Part shown: positions 24,085 to 35,560 of the stretch, piece after piece
How positions within the stretch are numbered: position 1 is the first letter of the stretch
Layout: each line of letters starts with the position of its first letter
Source: Lolium rigidum
Lineage: Eukaryota; Streptophyta; Magnoliopsida; Poales; Poaceae
NCBI RefSeq assembly: GCF_022539505.1
Contig: NC_061510.1
Span: 394,798,249-394,862,248, forward strand
Length of the DNA stretch: 64,000 nt
Direction of reading: 5' to 3'
Position numbers and translations under genes: made by a program
Notes under the pieces: generated by a model
Database searches by the model: none
What the model saw: only the letters and a program-made list of their open reading frames with translations
Told to the model about the DNA's origin: nothing

Positions 24085-25336
24085 GGATCAATTAATCTGG
24101 CAATACAATTCTTCTGGAATTTATTCTTCCAGTTCCCTTATGATATTATCAACTTTAGAGGGATTACCCATGTTTATCTTCCTGCTGTTTAGAAACTTAA
24201 GATTCTACCTAGAAATCAAGTTTTTCTCTGGCTCTTCTCCCATAACAAGTTTATGACTAGAGATAATCTTAGAACTAGGGGGATTCCAAAACTCATGAAA
24301 TGTGAAATGTGCATTAAATTTGAAACTGTGCATTGTGTCTAGAGCCCTTTAGGATTTGGTAGAAGAGGTTTTTGATGTGCGTGTGTACAATTTTGAAACC
24401 ATTCCTTCTAAGTGGATTTGTAACAAGAAATTCATGCATTTCAATTTAGTTTCCTCTGTTGTCCTCTAGGGCATATGGCTGAATAGAAATAATCTTGTGA
24501 TTATTGTTCAGGAATTTGTTAACTGGTAACAGCTCGATCGATCACTGAATAGTGATTAATAGGCAAATTCGCTAGTTAATCAGATGATTAATGGGGTAAT
24601 CGGCATTTTATCGGCTACTTAGTGACCCACCGAGCGACGATTGACTTGCCATTTAATCGGGTGATTCGGCCGAATTGTTGAACAAACCTTGTGTTTAACA
24701 AGGTTACTTGATCAATTTGAAATAGTTTTGGCACCTGGTTTACTTACTTCTTCGAGATTGGAAGAAACCTTTCAAGAAACTAGAAAATGGAAAAAACACT
24801 CAATTCATGGACCTGTTGCTCGCCAATTTCAAATCTTCACTCTACCTCCCTATGGGGTGAGATACCCCATCTTCGATTGGATATCCTCCTGGAACTCGAG
24901 CTATTATGGAAGGGCAACACTGACGCATCTCCTGGACAACCCTGGTGATTCACACAATATCCATGTGGTGATGTGATCTTTAGAAAAGCGCAAAAGAAAA
25001 TGGTGCCTCCAGGAGTCGTCGGTGAAGGAGAAATCAGATGGAAGCTGAAGGATGTCATGTTCTTTCATGTGTTGGAACTTTGAGCTGTAGTTTTAAGTAA
25101 ACATGTTCTTAGTTTCGTTTTAAGCTTTGCTATTGCTGTTGTTTCAGGGTTGCTGGTATTTCGGGAGCAGCTGGGATGGCAGCTGTTTCCCAGCGATCTT
25201 TGAAAAACAGACATATCGGTTTGTTTAGTTCGTAGTTTTCCTGTTTTTCTTTTGCAAACTTTGAACTCTTGTAAGAATTTGGCTTCTTTTCTATGAAATG
25301 GAGCTGGGGAGTGATCCCTGTTGATCTAAAAAAAGA
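24085..25336 (+). pseudogene. L1-type LINE ORF2 3' relic
   Basis: A plus-strand conceptual reading of 24090-24500 follows the zf-RVT region of plant L1 elements: QLIWQYNSSGIYS, then LKILPRNQVFLWL, TRDNLRTRGI and KCEMC. Several stops interrupt it. The sequence ends near 25336 with GGAGCTGGGGAGTGATCC and a short A-run, the usual plant LINE 3' tail. The stretch 24520-24690 looks foreign to the LINE. Dead element. Confidence 0.65.
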
Positions 25337-25359
25337 TACGGAGCATCCAAAGGGAGCCT

Positions 25360-26249
25360 CACTTCTTTACCTCTGCCTAATATTGTGTTCCGTTGATCCT
25401 TTCTTTAGTTTTCTACAGCGGCTGGAGAGACCGTGAAGGGTCCAGCACTTCCTCTTCGCATCCCCTTCCTTTCCAGATGATCCGTTGACACGCCATAGCT
25501 GCACCTGCACCTTTTGTCCAGACTACTTCTACTACTAGCATGTTGGTTTTCTGCGCGATTCTCTGAGGCTGGCATGAGCGGATCACCATGCCGTGTGAAC
25601 TTTCTTGAAGCTCGATCTCTTCCACTGCAGAAAAGGACTACTTCTCTAAAAACCAAGTACAGCTTTTAAACAGCCGATTGATTATTCATTTACAGGCTGC
25701 ATTGGTTGAGGTGCTTCATGGCGAGGACGACCTAGCCGCAGATGGCAGTGGAGCGTAAGAAGCGTGGTAGATGAAGCCCAACCTGCCCTCAACTCCCAAA
25801 GCTCACGTACGCTCTTCGTCGGCGTCAGCGCTGACAAAGCCTTGCTCCTTTTCGGTCCTTTGAACACCGACGATAGTGACTTGGCGCCACCACCAAATCG
25901 CTGCTGCTGTTTCCCATATTTCCTATTTGATTTCATTGATCCTTCGCATTTCCATATGACTGATGCCTCTAGTTGCTGTTTACCTTCATTAGCACTTGGT
26001 TACTTAGCTATAGCTACAAACGAATTGTACAAACATCAGTAGATAATATATAGTACTGCTAGAAGAGCTCAAATTCGGTAAGTTTTGCTCAACACAAACA
26101 AGAAGGTAACAACAACCAATGGTATTGAGAAAACAAACTATCCAATGTCCCACTTGATTATTTAACTATCCATTGGCATCTTCTTTTGTTATTGAGAAAA
26201 CTAAAGAAAGGATCAACGGAACATAATATTAGGCAGAGGTAAAGAAGTG
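25360..26249. mobile_element. 890-bp DNA element with 55-bp terminal inverted repeats
   Basis: 25360-25414 (starting CACTTCTTTACCTCTGCC) is the reverse complement of 26195-26249 with about one mismatch in 55 positions. The right arm of the larger inverted repeat (26250 onwards) continues directly after it. In the left arm the corresponding place reads straight through (AGGCTC next to ATATC near 19040-19050), which looks like the empty site. No clear target duplication is visible. The interior contains a frame at 25764-26042 and an opposing frame at 25656-25405, neither recognised; they may be captured gene pieces. Superfamily is undecided. Confidence 0.65.
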
Positions 26250-26592
26250 ATATTTGCAGGCACATGAATTGCAAGGAAGCACCTAGAGACTGGGAAGACC
26301 GGAGATAGATACCTCAAGTTTGTTGCGACGGAGCACCAGGTGATCAAGCCCACCAAGAAGTTAGGGAAGGAGATCACGAGGAAGACAATAGGAAGACCAA
26401 TGCTAGCCTAACCCCGCTCACGCCCACGAGCCGAAGACCTAGCCTCCCTGGGGTGGGAGGTAGACAACGACGTTGGGGAGGTGAGGAGAAGAGTCGTGGG
26501 TGAGAAGTGTCGTGGAAGGGAGGTCGGTGGAGGCATGAGGCGGAACTCTCGATTGGGAGGTAAGAAGAAGAAGAGTCGAAGAGATTGCCATT
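26232..26592 (-). repeat. Right arm of a long inverted repeat
   Basis: Inverted partner of 18698-19048. Both outer edges stop at the same string (reverse complement of AATGGCAATCTCTTCGAC, ending at 26592). The left-hand border is masked by the end of the 890-bp element. Confidence 0.85.
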
Positions 26593-26775
26593 TTACCTCT
26601 TTAGTCCTGGTTAGAGACACCAAGCGGAACTAAAGAGGCTCGCAACGGTGGGGCTTGCCGCAACCCCTTTAGTCCTGATTAGTGTCTCCAATCAGGACTA
26701 AAGATCCCGTTACTAACCGGGACTAAAAAAAATCGGTGTCCTAGCCGTTCGAACCGGAACTAATACTCCAGGCAG
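26593..26775. mobile_element. MITE-like palindromic element with TTTAGTCC ends
   Basis: Contains repeated, mutually inverted copies of CTTTAGTCCTG and its complement (about 26600, 26633, 26670, 26695 and 26720-26730), so the segment can fold on itself. Grass MITEs with CTTTAGTCCCGGTT termini look like this. It abuts the right inverted arm. Exact ends and superfamily are not determined. Confidence 0.5.
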
Positions 26776-26853
26776 TTTCGAACGAAAGCCATGTTGTGTT
26801 TGAAAAATACATAAATTATAGATACAATATTTAGGAGGTTACACAAATTAGTA

Positions 26854-27204
26854 TTCCCTCCAATTCATAATAAGTATTGTGGCTTTAGTTTAAAATACTC
26901 CCTCCGGTCCAGAAAAAATGTCTGACATGATAATTTGCAAAAATATCCTCAAGTTTTCTTGACTCTTAACCCGCACTCCACTTTTTATTAGGCAGACCAC
27001 GTGCATTTGCTCTGTGCCTTTACCGGGAATGGATTGGCCCAAGCGAGACAACTCGCGTCGTGTGTCACTGCGGACGTACTGTGTGCTTTTCCTGATTTTA
27101 GAAGGACTTAAATGCAAAACATGTTTGTAATAGGCTTTCGACACTTTTTTAGGATCGGAGGGAGTAGTTAAAATTTAAACCAAAGTCACTACTGATTCTT
27201 TGGG
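26854..27204. mobile_element. Outer Stowaway MITE, split by another MITE
   Basis: The left part TTCCCTCCAATTCATAATAA and onward to GGCTTTAGTTTAAA is matched in inverted orientation by TTTAAACCAAAGTCACTACT on the far right. The two halves are separated by the inner element at 26898-27164. Joining across the inner element leaves a simple MITE of under 100 bp. The right terminus is worn. Confidence 0.6.
26898..27164. mobile_element. Inner Stowaway MITE
   Basis: 267 bp, starting CTCCCTCCGGTCCAGAAAAA and ending TTTTTTAGGATCGGAGGGAG, flanked by TA at 26896-26897 and 27165-27166. It lies inside an older Stowaway and about 350 bp upstream of the start codon of the DRIP-type gene. Confidence 0.8.
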
Positions 27205-27510
27205 CCGTTGCAACACTGAAGAAGAGAGCGAGAGCGAGAGGCCGGCCGAAGTGGATAGGCTGGGCCGGCGTCGTGGAGGATCCGCAGTTGAGAGGCCTGG
27301 GCCGTAGGCGGTGGAGACGGATGGGCCGGTGGACTGGGTCCACGGTCGGTCGTGCGACCGCGTGGGCTCCGTCTACGCCGGATTTCGGCAGTTTCCACTT
27401 TCCACTACTCGGGCTGGCTCACGCGACACGTCGCCTCGCCACCGTCACCGTCACCGTCGCTGTCGCAGTCTCACAGAGGGGGGCTCGTGCTCGCGTCCGG
27501 AGGCGGCGAG

Positions 27511-30500
27511 ATGGGGGGCGACCCGTGCGAGGACAAACCCTCGCCTGCCATGCACAAAGCTGAGCTCGCCTGCCCCGCCGACACCGCCGCCGACACCGCC
27601 GCCGACGCCGCGCCAGCTGCTGGAGGAGGAGGGAGCGTCGGCGGCGCCGGCGGCGCGGGCGTCGTGATGGTGAAGCGCGCCGCCCTGGTGGCGTGCCTGA
27701 CCTGCCCGCTCTGCCGCCGCCTCCTCCGCGACCCGGCCACCATCACCGAGTGCCTCCACACCTGTGAGTTCCCCGCGCGTCCCCCTCCCTCTCCCCCCGC
27801 CGCCTCCGCCCCCGTCTCGCTCCCCAGTCCGTGGCGGCTCCACATTTTTTCTTATTTCTCTACTGAGCGCGTCGTGGCTGAATTAAAGCGTGGAAGGCGG
27901 GCGCCCTTCTGTGCGTCAAATCTAGTCCCGAGGTCCATTTCGAGCGCGATGCGTGGGAAAAGGTGGTGGCTTGGCTTCGGTCGCTCCATGCGCTTGCGAT
28001 TTGTGTGCGGTTTTGGGTGTGGTGTGGAAATTTGAATGCTTTGGTTATCTCCTTTGCGGAATTGGCATTTCTTTGTCATTCGTATCACTGTATGGGTAGA
28101 GGTTATATGCAAGAGGTATGTTCGTCTGATGAAAAAAGGTGGCATCTTTTAGACTTCTATACATCAATACATACATAACATACTCTGTTAGCCTGTTGCG
28201 GTTCCCTAGGAGCGCAAGTATCGGTTTGTTGCTCATGACTTATGAGGGCTTTGTCCATACAGGAGATAAATGAGTGATTGGATCCTCGATGCTCGACTGA
28301 TCCAAGTGAAATCAGATGATTGTAGGTACACAGCTTGTTTTCAGAGGTTGCTAGGAATTTGTGGTGAGTGGAGGCTTAGATGAGATGCAGCAAAGGTGCT
28401 GTTCTTGTGTTAGTAGGTCATAAGTCTGTCTGGGCAGGCGCGCCTATGCACCAGAAAGGGTTGAGTTTTTGGCCTAGAAACCCTGGTATATTGCATTAAA
28501 TTAAAATATCGTGTCCTCGTGATTTGGGTGTTTAGACCTTGGACATATGTTGAGTGGGTCTGTATTGATGGTTAGCTAATGTGTGTTTCGCTACTTCTAC
28601 TGATTTGTTGTTCGGTAAACTTGAAGGTACTAAATGTGGTCATCTTGAAGGTTTGGCATATGAAACTAGTAGAGTGTTTAGCTCATAGAGAAGTGAGACT
28701 GGTGAATATGTCGATCTTCTACTGGATGTATGTTATCTTTGATTCTTGAGGAGTTCGGGAAAAATAGGAGAACTCTTGTGGGATGTTTGAGGCTGGGTTT
28801 GATTGGAGGCTCTAGTAGTTGGAGGTGGTTACCATGGCTTGGGTTGCCAGCAACCAGGAGCAGGGTGGTGCCTAGTTTAAAAAAGAGGTAGAGATTAATG
28901 CCTTCTTGCTTTATTCCACGGGATGTCCTGGCTATATATAGCCCAGCCAGCTTACATGCATAACTGAACTGACTTCATAATCAGTTCTTGCTATTGAATT
29001 CTATCTTTATTAGCCTTTAGCTAGTTTATTAAATGATAATTGAGATAAAGGTTAGGAAGATCTTATGGTTTCCTAACCTGAAGCTGGATTCGCTGTTAAG
29101 CTTGCCCCCACATGACAATTCCTTCATAGTCTATATCTTGCCCCCACATGTAATATAGCATGCTGGACATTGAAGCCGGCTTTGCTGTTAAACTTCCCCC
29201 AAATGACAATTCCTTCATAGCCCAAAGCTGGCTTCGCTGTTATGCTTCATAGACATTGGAAACTTTTTAAAATAAAAGCGTCTTCCTTTTGTGGTAAAAG
29301 AAGTTTATTATAGGGAATCGTTACAGTACAAGAACCAAACAAGCAATTGTAATTCATAAAACGGAAGCAGCTATTAATGATTTTGGACCAATCAGTAATA
29401 ATGGCATATGAACAATCCTTTTTAGTTCAGTCACACCATCATCTAAAATAATAAACAAAGCTGTACACAAGCCCAAATTTAATCCCTATTTTCCTCCAAA
29501 AATCTTGTTTAGGTTTAAAATATGTAGTGTTATCTATCATATAAACATTCAAAACATTTTGTTGGCGGTCATGTGGATGATACTACTCCCCTGGCTCCAT
29601 AATTCTTATCGTGGTTACAAGAATTTTGGGACGGAGGGAGTAGTTTTTTTGTTTGATAGAGTTTTAAAGTACTAGCTGACATAGGAATTGTTCATATATG
29701 ATTATCATTGATGGAAAACAGGAGGCCGTGATGGTGAGGTGAGAGTTAACGATACAGAGAGATTATTTATGTTTACTGGAAATGCAGAAAGTTTTTGATG
29801 GGTGGATCCACCAGGCCATCATCAACTTCAGTCTATGGTAGGATGTGTTTTTAAAACTAGGAATAACAATTGTATGAATCATCCTAACTACAGTATATTG
29901 CTTGAAACTTTTATTCCAATGGAGTGCAGAGACACTTCCCTATATAATATTGTCAATTTGTCTTCTCTAGATTTGTAAATAATCAGTACCTCCATTTCAA
30001 ATAGACAACTCTGTCGAAACCATGCATTCAATATCCATGACTACTAATTAAGGAAAACTAATTTAGGTTGGGAAGGTGCAGATGGTAGAACTAGATTTTT
30101 CATGAAAAAATGTTTCACAACATAACTTATTTGTAATATATTACTTATATGTCCATACAAAACAAATGTTTATAGTCTATTTTCAGAACGGAGGGAGTAT
30201 ATTTTTAATATATCTTGTTTGTATCGTGTACATTTTCTGCCTTTTAGGAGTTTCTGTGGCAAACATCTTTTAGGAAATTATCTATAAATCTCAATTGGTT
30301 CTTCCATTTCCGTGCTTCATTCATTAATTTTTATTCCTTAATATCAGTTTGCAGAAAGTGCATATCGGAGGAGTTCATCGATAAGGAGATCTGCTACTGC
30401 CCTACTTGCAACATTGATTTAGGCTGTGCTCCAGAGGAGAAACTCAGGTTTGTGTTGTTTTCTTTTATGCTCCAGTTAACCTTCAGCCTTCGGAATCAAC

Positions 30501-32689
30501 CTTCAGATCACAAGCATATGTTTTTTTGTTCTTTTATGTCAGTTTTCTTATGAGCAGTTTAACGCTTATGTTATCAATTGATTTTCTGTACAGAGCTGAT
30601 CACAGCCTACTATATGTGAGGTCAAAGATATTTCCTTTTAAAAGACGGAAGGTTGAGGTTGAGGACCAAGAAGTCACATCACCGATTGTATCACCTGTCA
30701 AGAGGAAAGAAAGATCTCTATCTTCACTGGCGGTCCATGGTCCTCGGGTGTCTATACAGAAATGCCTTACAAAGAGGAGAACGAAAGCTCCATGCTTACG
30801 CAGTTTGTCTTCGGTATGTAGCTTTTGTTCTTATCACTGTGCACTAGGTTATTTTATTAGCACTTCCGTGTGCTGACGATTCGAATTTCATAAAAGCAGA
30901 GTGTGACTACTTCAGGGCTAATACATGTCAATTAAATTTATTCTCTTGAGTGCATCTTGGTTCAGGAACTTCTATATTTAATGCTAAACGAATATAACAT
31001 TTTTTTTTTTGCTTATTTGGTACCTGAAGTGTATTTCTGCATTTGTGGTTTTCTTGTTTAATCATATAGAAATCGTATAGGTTATAGTTGAGTAGCATCA
31101 GCATTGAATGTTTTAGGGATCATACGATGTCGACTGAGTTGATTCTTTTGAACCAACCATCAGAATTGAGTGTTTTAGGGATCATACAATGTTGATTTAG
31201 TTGGCTCTTTTGAACCAACCTTGGTGATACTTATGATGTGTAAACATGGATGTGTCCAGCCTGGCCAAATTTGGAGAGATGCACAACACAGACTTTTTGT
31301 TTGTCTTCAACATTATTGTTTTTCTGTAAACATATGATAAACGATGCTATTAAAGTTGTGTTGGAACCATACTGTGTTTTATCCATGCATCAAATACAAT
31401 TACTGTTCATGATGGGAGTATTGTCCACATTTTAACCCCGTTCAGACTCTGCAAGGGCACATGTATATGTATTGCTCTATGTTCACGTTTTACTTTCTTA
31501 TAATTCACAACTGAATAGTTATTTTATCCTGCCTTGCATGATTTATATGCGCCATTCTACCTTGCAGGGCAGTAAAGATGCAACAAAGAAAGTTGGAGGA
31601 TGGAAACCTTTGGCCTCTCATATTAGAGTTGGTAAAGATCGAAAAACTCTTAAATCAGGTTCCGAAGATGATAATAGAACCAGAATTAAGTCTGGCGATC
31701 CAGATGATGGTGCTCCTTCCAGTAAAGCGAAGGCTAGAGAACAGCTGGCAAGATACGGGAATCTAGCCAAGAAGGCTGGAAGCAAGAAAGTGTTCGCTCT
31801 TAAGGGAAAAAAGAAAAAGTTCAAGGCAAAACAACCTAGGCAAAAGAAAAGATTGCGAACATTATGGTTCTATCTAGTGGCTGCTTTTGAACAGTGAGAA
31901 ACACTAGACTTATCTTGTGAGTTTTTTTGTACCTTCAAGGAAAAGGCAATAATCATGCTCTTGTGTTTTCATTTGTTTCAGGAAGAGACAACCTCCTCTA
32001 CCGCAGCTGCCTACAAAATTTTTGAGGGTCAAGTGAGTTTTCTAATTCTGGGATACTATTTCCTGTACAAACACAAATGTCAAGTTTGCACTAACCTGCG
32101 CCTTTATTACCTTGTCCTAGGGATGTCGATTTGCCTGCTTCCTTCATACAAAAGTACCTTATGCAGAAGCACAATCTTTCAAGTGAAGCTGAGGTATGTT
32201 TTTCTTTTACCCATTGATAAGCAAGATCTGAGTGAAGAGAAAACTCAAGTTGCTGTTGCCAGCTTCCAATCCGAGTCCGTGTCGGATTTCCCTTCGCCAT
32301 ATCCTTTTGTGCATAACCACACATTCCATTTTGGCGTGGAGCAACGGCTTTTTTCCACTGATATAAGTGCATGCCACCGGCTGGCACAAAAGAAGCGCCA
32401 CTCAGTTCAGCAAAACCTAGCAAGTGATCATTTTTTTCTATATTTTCCATATATACCGACCTATGGAGATGTGTGGTTTCAGGTGGAGTTGATGTGTAAT
32501 GGCAAGACAGTGGACCCGGCAATTACCCTGCATGACCTAGCAGACAGCTGGCTCGACAAAGGACCGAAGGGTCGGGTGCGGTCGGCCGAGGGCGCCCCTG
32601 CCACCGGTTTCATCACGACGGTATTCTACAGCAGGCCAGAACTGCCCGCGCCCCTACCCCCAGCTGAAAGCCACAATGGCGGATCCTGA
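27511..32689 (+). CDS. DRIP2: E3 ubiquitin ligase, DRIP type (RING + RAWUL)
   Basis: Seven coding exons, all with GT-AG borders and consistent phase: 27511-27763, 30348-30447, 30594-30813, 31568-31893, 31982-32032, 32121-32193, 32483-32689; 409 residues. A C3HC4 RING finger spans about residues 60-105 (CLTCPLC, ECLHTFC across the first intron, RKC, YCPTC). The middle is basic and low complexity with several Lys/Arg-rich runs (probable nuclear signals). The C-terminus (about 285-400) matches the RAWUL fold of PRC1-type RING proteins, with LPTKFLRVKDVDLP, FIQKYLMQKHNL and HDLADSWL. The order equals Arabidopsis DREB2A-INTERACTING PROTEIN 1/2, which ubiquitinate the drought regulator DREB2A. Start chosen as the first in-frame ATG before an Ala/Gly-rich leader; ATG 27667 just before VKRAAL is an alternative. 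Orthology is from motif order; whether this is the DRIP1 or DRIP2 counterpart cannot be told. Confidence 0.9.
29085..29245 (+). repeat. Short tandem duplications in DRIP intron 1
   Basis: Strings such as AGCTGG(A/C)TTCGCTGTTA, CTTCCCCC/CTTGCCCCCACATG and ATGACAATTCCTTCATAG recur two or three times with spacing of roughly 70-75 bases. They lie deep inside the 2.58-kb first intron. Confidence 0.6.
29586..29640. mobile_element. Mini Stowaway MITE in DRIP intron 1
   Basis: 55 bp: CTCCCCTGGCTCCATAATTC and AGAATTTTGGGACGGAGGGAG-type right end form one hairpin, with TA at 29584-29585 and 29641-29642. Confidence 0.65.
29989..30197. mobile_element. Stowaway MITE in DRIP intron 1
   Basis: Starts CCTCCATTTCAAATAGAC and ends GTCTATTTTCAGAACGGAGG plus GAG, with TA on both sides (29987-29988 and 30198-30199). 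209 bp. It sits 150 bp upstream of the exon 2 acceptor. Confidence 0.75.
31096..31222 (+). repeat. Two-copy tandem repeat in DRIP intron 3
   Basis: A unit of about 63 bases containing TTTTAGGGATCATAC, ATGT(C/T)GA and CTTTTGAACCAACC is present twice in a row with few mismatches. Confidence 0.75.
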
Positions 32690-33930
32690 GCTCCGGCCCA
32701 CGTCTGAACCAGTCATCTGATACAGCAGAGCCCTCTGGTTGGTGCCAGCATTGATGCCAATCATGCGAGGCTCGAGCCACCTTGTGATATGTAGTTATTA
32801 GACGTTCGATTTGCATGCCCTGTGGTGCTTCTCATCTTATGATTTATTAAGCTGTTCTTCACCATTTTTCTTCATCTGACTAAGTACATGTACTTATGCG
32901 ATGTGTAATTCCACGTTGAGTTGTTGAGTGCTACTGTAACTGTAGGCGTGCGTGGCATGTAGGATATGCCTCTGTAGTCTGTCTGTGTGCTCGGTTGCTG
33001 ATGTGTGTAATACAGAACTTGTTTGATGTACGCTTCCGAATCCACTGTCATTAACGTGTAGCTCATCGAACTGAAAAGGATGGTTATCGACGGCTGGGTG
33101 AAGCATTTGGGTTAGGTGATGTTTGATTACAAGCAACCTGTGTTTTACATCTGTCATTTTAGCTTATGGCAGAATCGGTTTACCATCGCATGGAAAAATG
33201 TTTTCATCGATACAAAACATCTCCGAGTATCATGTTTTTTTTTTCTGTGTTTACGTTTGTGCTGCTAAATTCATTGGTCAGTGAACCAGAAGGGCGAACC
33301 TGAACCCAACGTTTTTAAAAGGCAACTTCACCTACAGGACCTAAGCTATATCTACCATTCGAGATTGAAACACAAGTGAAACTTTTGTGAAACTAAATTG
33401 ATACATGAAAAGCATTGTGAAATATTTTGACAAAAAGTGAAATTGCTGACTTCACCGCTGAAAAACATTGTGAAATATTTTGACAAAAAGTGAAACTGCT
33501 GACATCACCGCTGACGTTATTTCGATATGTTTCACAAAAATATCGTGTTTTAGTTAAGTTTCAGTTTGGTTTCATAATTTTGTGAGTTGACTAAGTTAAC
33601 ACATGAGTGACATCACGGATGACATCACTGCTGTAGGTACCGTTCACTGTAAAATGAGGTTTTTCGGTGTTCAGAGGTTGTGCCACCAGTCATATTTCCC
33701 GAGATGCCTGTTCCGCCGTCCATCTTCTCCCAGACGTTATCGTTGCCGTTCAAAATTACAAACCCTAAGTCTTTGTTTACCACATTTTATCGGCACCAAC
33801 CCCGGCCCGGCCCAGCCCGGCCCACCTAGGATTTCGCCTCCCGCCCAAGGAACCGGTCGCAAAAAGACAAACCCCGCGCGCTGGCCACACGCTCTCTTTC
33901 CTTGTCTCGACCCCCTCCCGACCACAGCCG
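32690..33930. other. DRIP 3' region and spacer to MET1
   Basis: The DRIP 3' untranslated region probably runs to about 33060, though no single polyadenylation signal stands out. Beyond it, 33300-33660 is AT-rich and contains the tandem repeat at 33407-33512; weak inverted ends (CACCTACAG near 33330 and CTGTAGGTAC near 33632) suggest a decayed MITE. 33700-33930 is GC-rich and leads into the MET1 promoter. Confidence 0.45.
33407..33512 (+). repeat. Two-copy 53-bp tandem repeat
   Basis: The unit includes CATTGTGAAATATTTTGACA followed by AAAAGTGAAA(T/C)TGCTGAC and TCACCGCTG; two copies are almost identical. Confidence 0.8.
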
Positions 33931-33933
33931 CCC

Positions 33934-34087
33934 CATTTATACCCCCACCCGCTCTCCTCTCTCCCCTCACTCCTCTCCGCTTTCTCATACCTGCGAGCCT
34001 ACGAGCCGCGCCGCCTCCCTCCTCCCCGCACGCCTTCCTCATCTCGTCGCTCGCCGGCCTGAGGGCAGCTCTCGCCGGCCAGCCTCG
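33934..34087 (+). promoter_or_regulatory. Probable MET1 promoter core and first untranslated exon
   Basis: A TATA-like ATTTATA at about 33934-33940 is followed by a CT-rich stretch typical of plant transcription starts, and then by a GC-rich leader ending in a good donor (CTCG at 34084-34087, GTAATC from 34088). Position, strand and composition fit the first untranslated exon of the downstream methyltransferase gene. This is inference; no transcript data are available. Confidence 0.45.
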
Positions 34088-34396
34088 GTAATCACGTCGG
34101 GATCTTGTCCTTTCTTGGCCTGCTCGGGTCGCTTGCTTGCTTCTGTGGTTTCTTTGGGTGATAGATTTGGATTTTTGCGCTGGTTTTTGGGCTCCGGGGG
34201 TTAGCTTCGGGTTTCTTGGATGATCGATCGGATCGGCGGCGGGGAGCGAGGATCTGAGCTCCCTCGACGCCGTCAGATTTATCCCAATTTTTTCCGAGAG
34301 TTTTTGTTGCCTTTTTGGTTACGTACGTACGTGGATCTCGCTGCCATGGTGGCCGGGTGTAGTAGCTAGGTTGCGTTGGTCGCCTCGCCGACGACC

Positions 34397-35560
34397 GTGT
34401 TTTTCCGGGGAGCTCACCGCGACCAGGGGCGTCGTCGCGTTCTGCGGAGGCTCGCCTCTCCTCGCGCCGGGCTCCCCACGTGGTTTTTCTATCCTGTTTG
34501 CGTGCGTGCGTGTGTGCGGCTAGCTTCGGAGATCTTGGCCTGTATAGCTAGATCAATAGATGGATCGATCATGGATCATCTCGGCGGCCGCGCAGGCAGT
34601 GCGTGGTTTTGCTAGATGTTAATTTTGAGGGGCCGTGCCCGCTGGTTGCACGGTCACCTTCTCATTTCGTTTGCTCTGCGCTCATGCGGGTGCAAGATCT
34701 TTGCGGCTTCCGGCCGTTGTGTCCCTGGCTTGGTTGCTTCGATGATCTGGTCGGGGACCAGCGAAGATCTGGACTGGACTCTCGTCCAGTCGTCCTACAC
34801 CACGCGATCTCGCCCCAATTTTTCCCGAGGGTTTTGGTCGAGGATTTGGCAGCCACGGTGGGTATAGGAGCTTAGCGGGGGTTGGTCACTAGGCCATGGT
34901 GTTTTCGGGAGAGCGCGTCCCGGCCAGGGGCGCCGGCCGTCGCGTTCTGCGGCGGCTCGCCTCGCGCCGGGTTACCCATGTACGTCCATCTTGTTTGCTT
35001 GCGTGTGTGCGGCTAGCTTCGGAGATCTTTGCCCTGTATGGACGGATCGTGGATGATCGGCGGCTGGACAGGCAGTGGTTTCGCAAGATGTTGCTTTTGA
35101 GGAGCCGTGCCCGCTGGTTGCACGGTCGCCTTCTCATTTCGTTTGCCCTGGGCACATGCGGGTGCAAGATCTTTGCGCTTCCGTTGTACCTGGCTTGGTT
35201 GCTCCGATGATCTGGTCGGGGAGCAGCGAGGATCTGGACTGGACTCTCGTCCTATGCCACGCGATCTCGCCCCAATTTTTTCCCGAGGGTTTTGGTCGAG
35301 GAATTGGCAGCCATGGTGGGTATAGGAGTTTAGCCGGCCGGGGCTGGGTTGGTCACTTGGTCATGCTGTTTTTGGGAGAGCGCGTTCCGGCCAGGCAAGG
35401 GGCGCCGTCGCGTTCTGCGGCGGCTCGCCTCGCGCCGGGTTCCCCATGTCCATCTCGTTTCTAGCTTCTTTGCGTGCTCCCTGTGTACAGCTTCCCGAGA
35501 TCTTCGTTGGGGCCATCGGCTTGTATGAACGGATCATGGATAATCGCCGCTAGCTGCCCG
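34397..35560 (+). repeat. Tandem triplication (units of about 470-500 bp) in the MET1 leader region
   Basis: Three head-to-tail copies start near 34397, 34899 and 35366, the last incomplete. Shared landmarks in order are a GTGTTTT(C/T)GGG(A/G)GAGC start, GGCTCGCCTC...CGCGCCGG, GTGTGCGGCTAGCTTCGGAG, CCGTGCCCGCTGGTTGCACG, ATGATCTGGTCGGGGA and CACGCGATCTCGCCCCAATT. Copies differ by scattered substitutions and small indels, so the duplication is not an assembly echo of one copy. Confidence 0.85.

Noticed and set aside
27311..27667. Alternative plus-strand frame at the start of the DRIP gene
   Set aside because: Shifted relative to the RING-coding frame; the frame from 27511 joins correctly to exon 2.
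33406..33512. Possible CRISPR-like or satellite array
   Set aside because: Only two copies of a 53-bp unit; a simple local duplication in a plant intergenic region.
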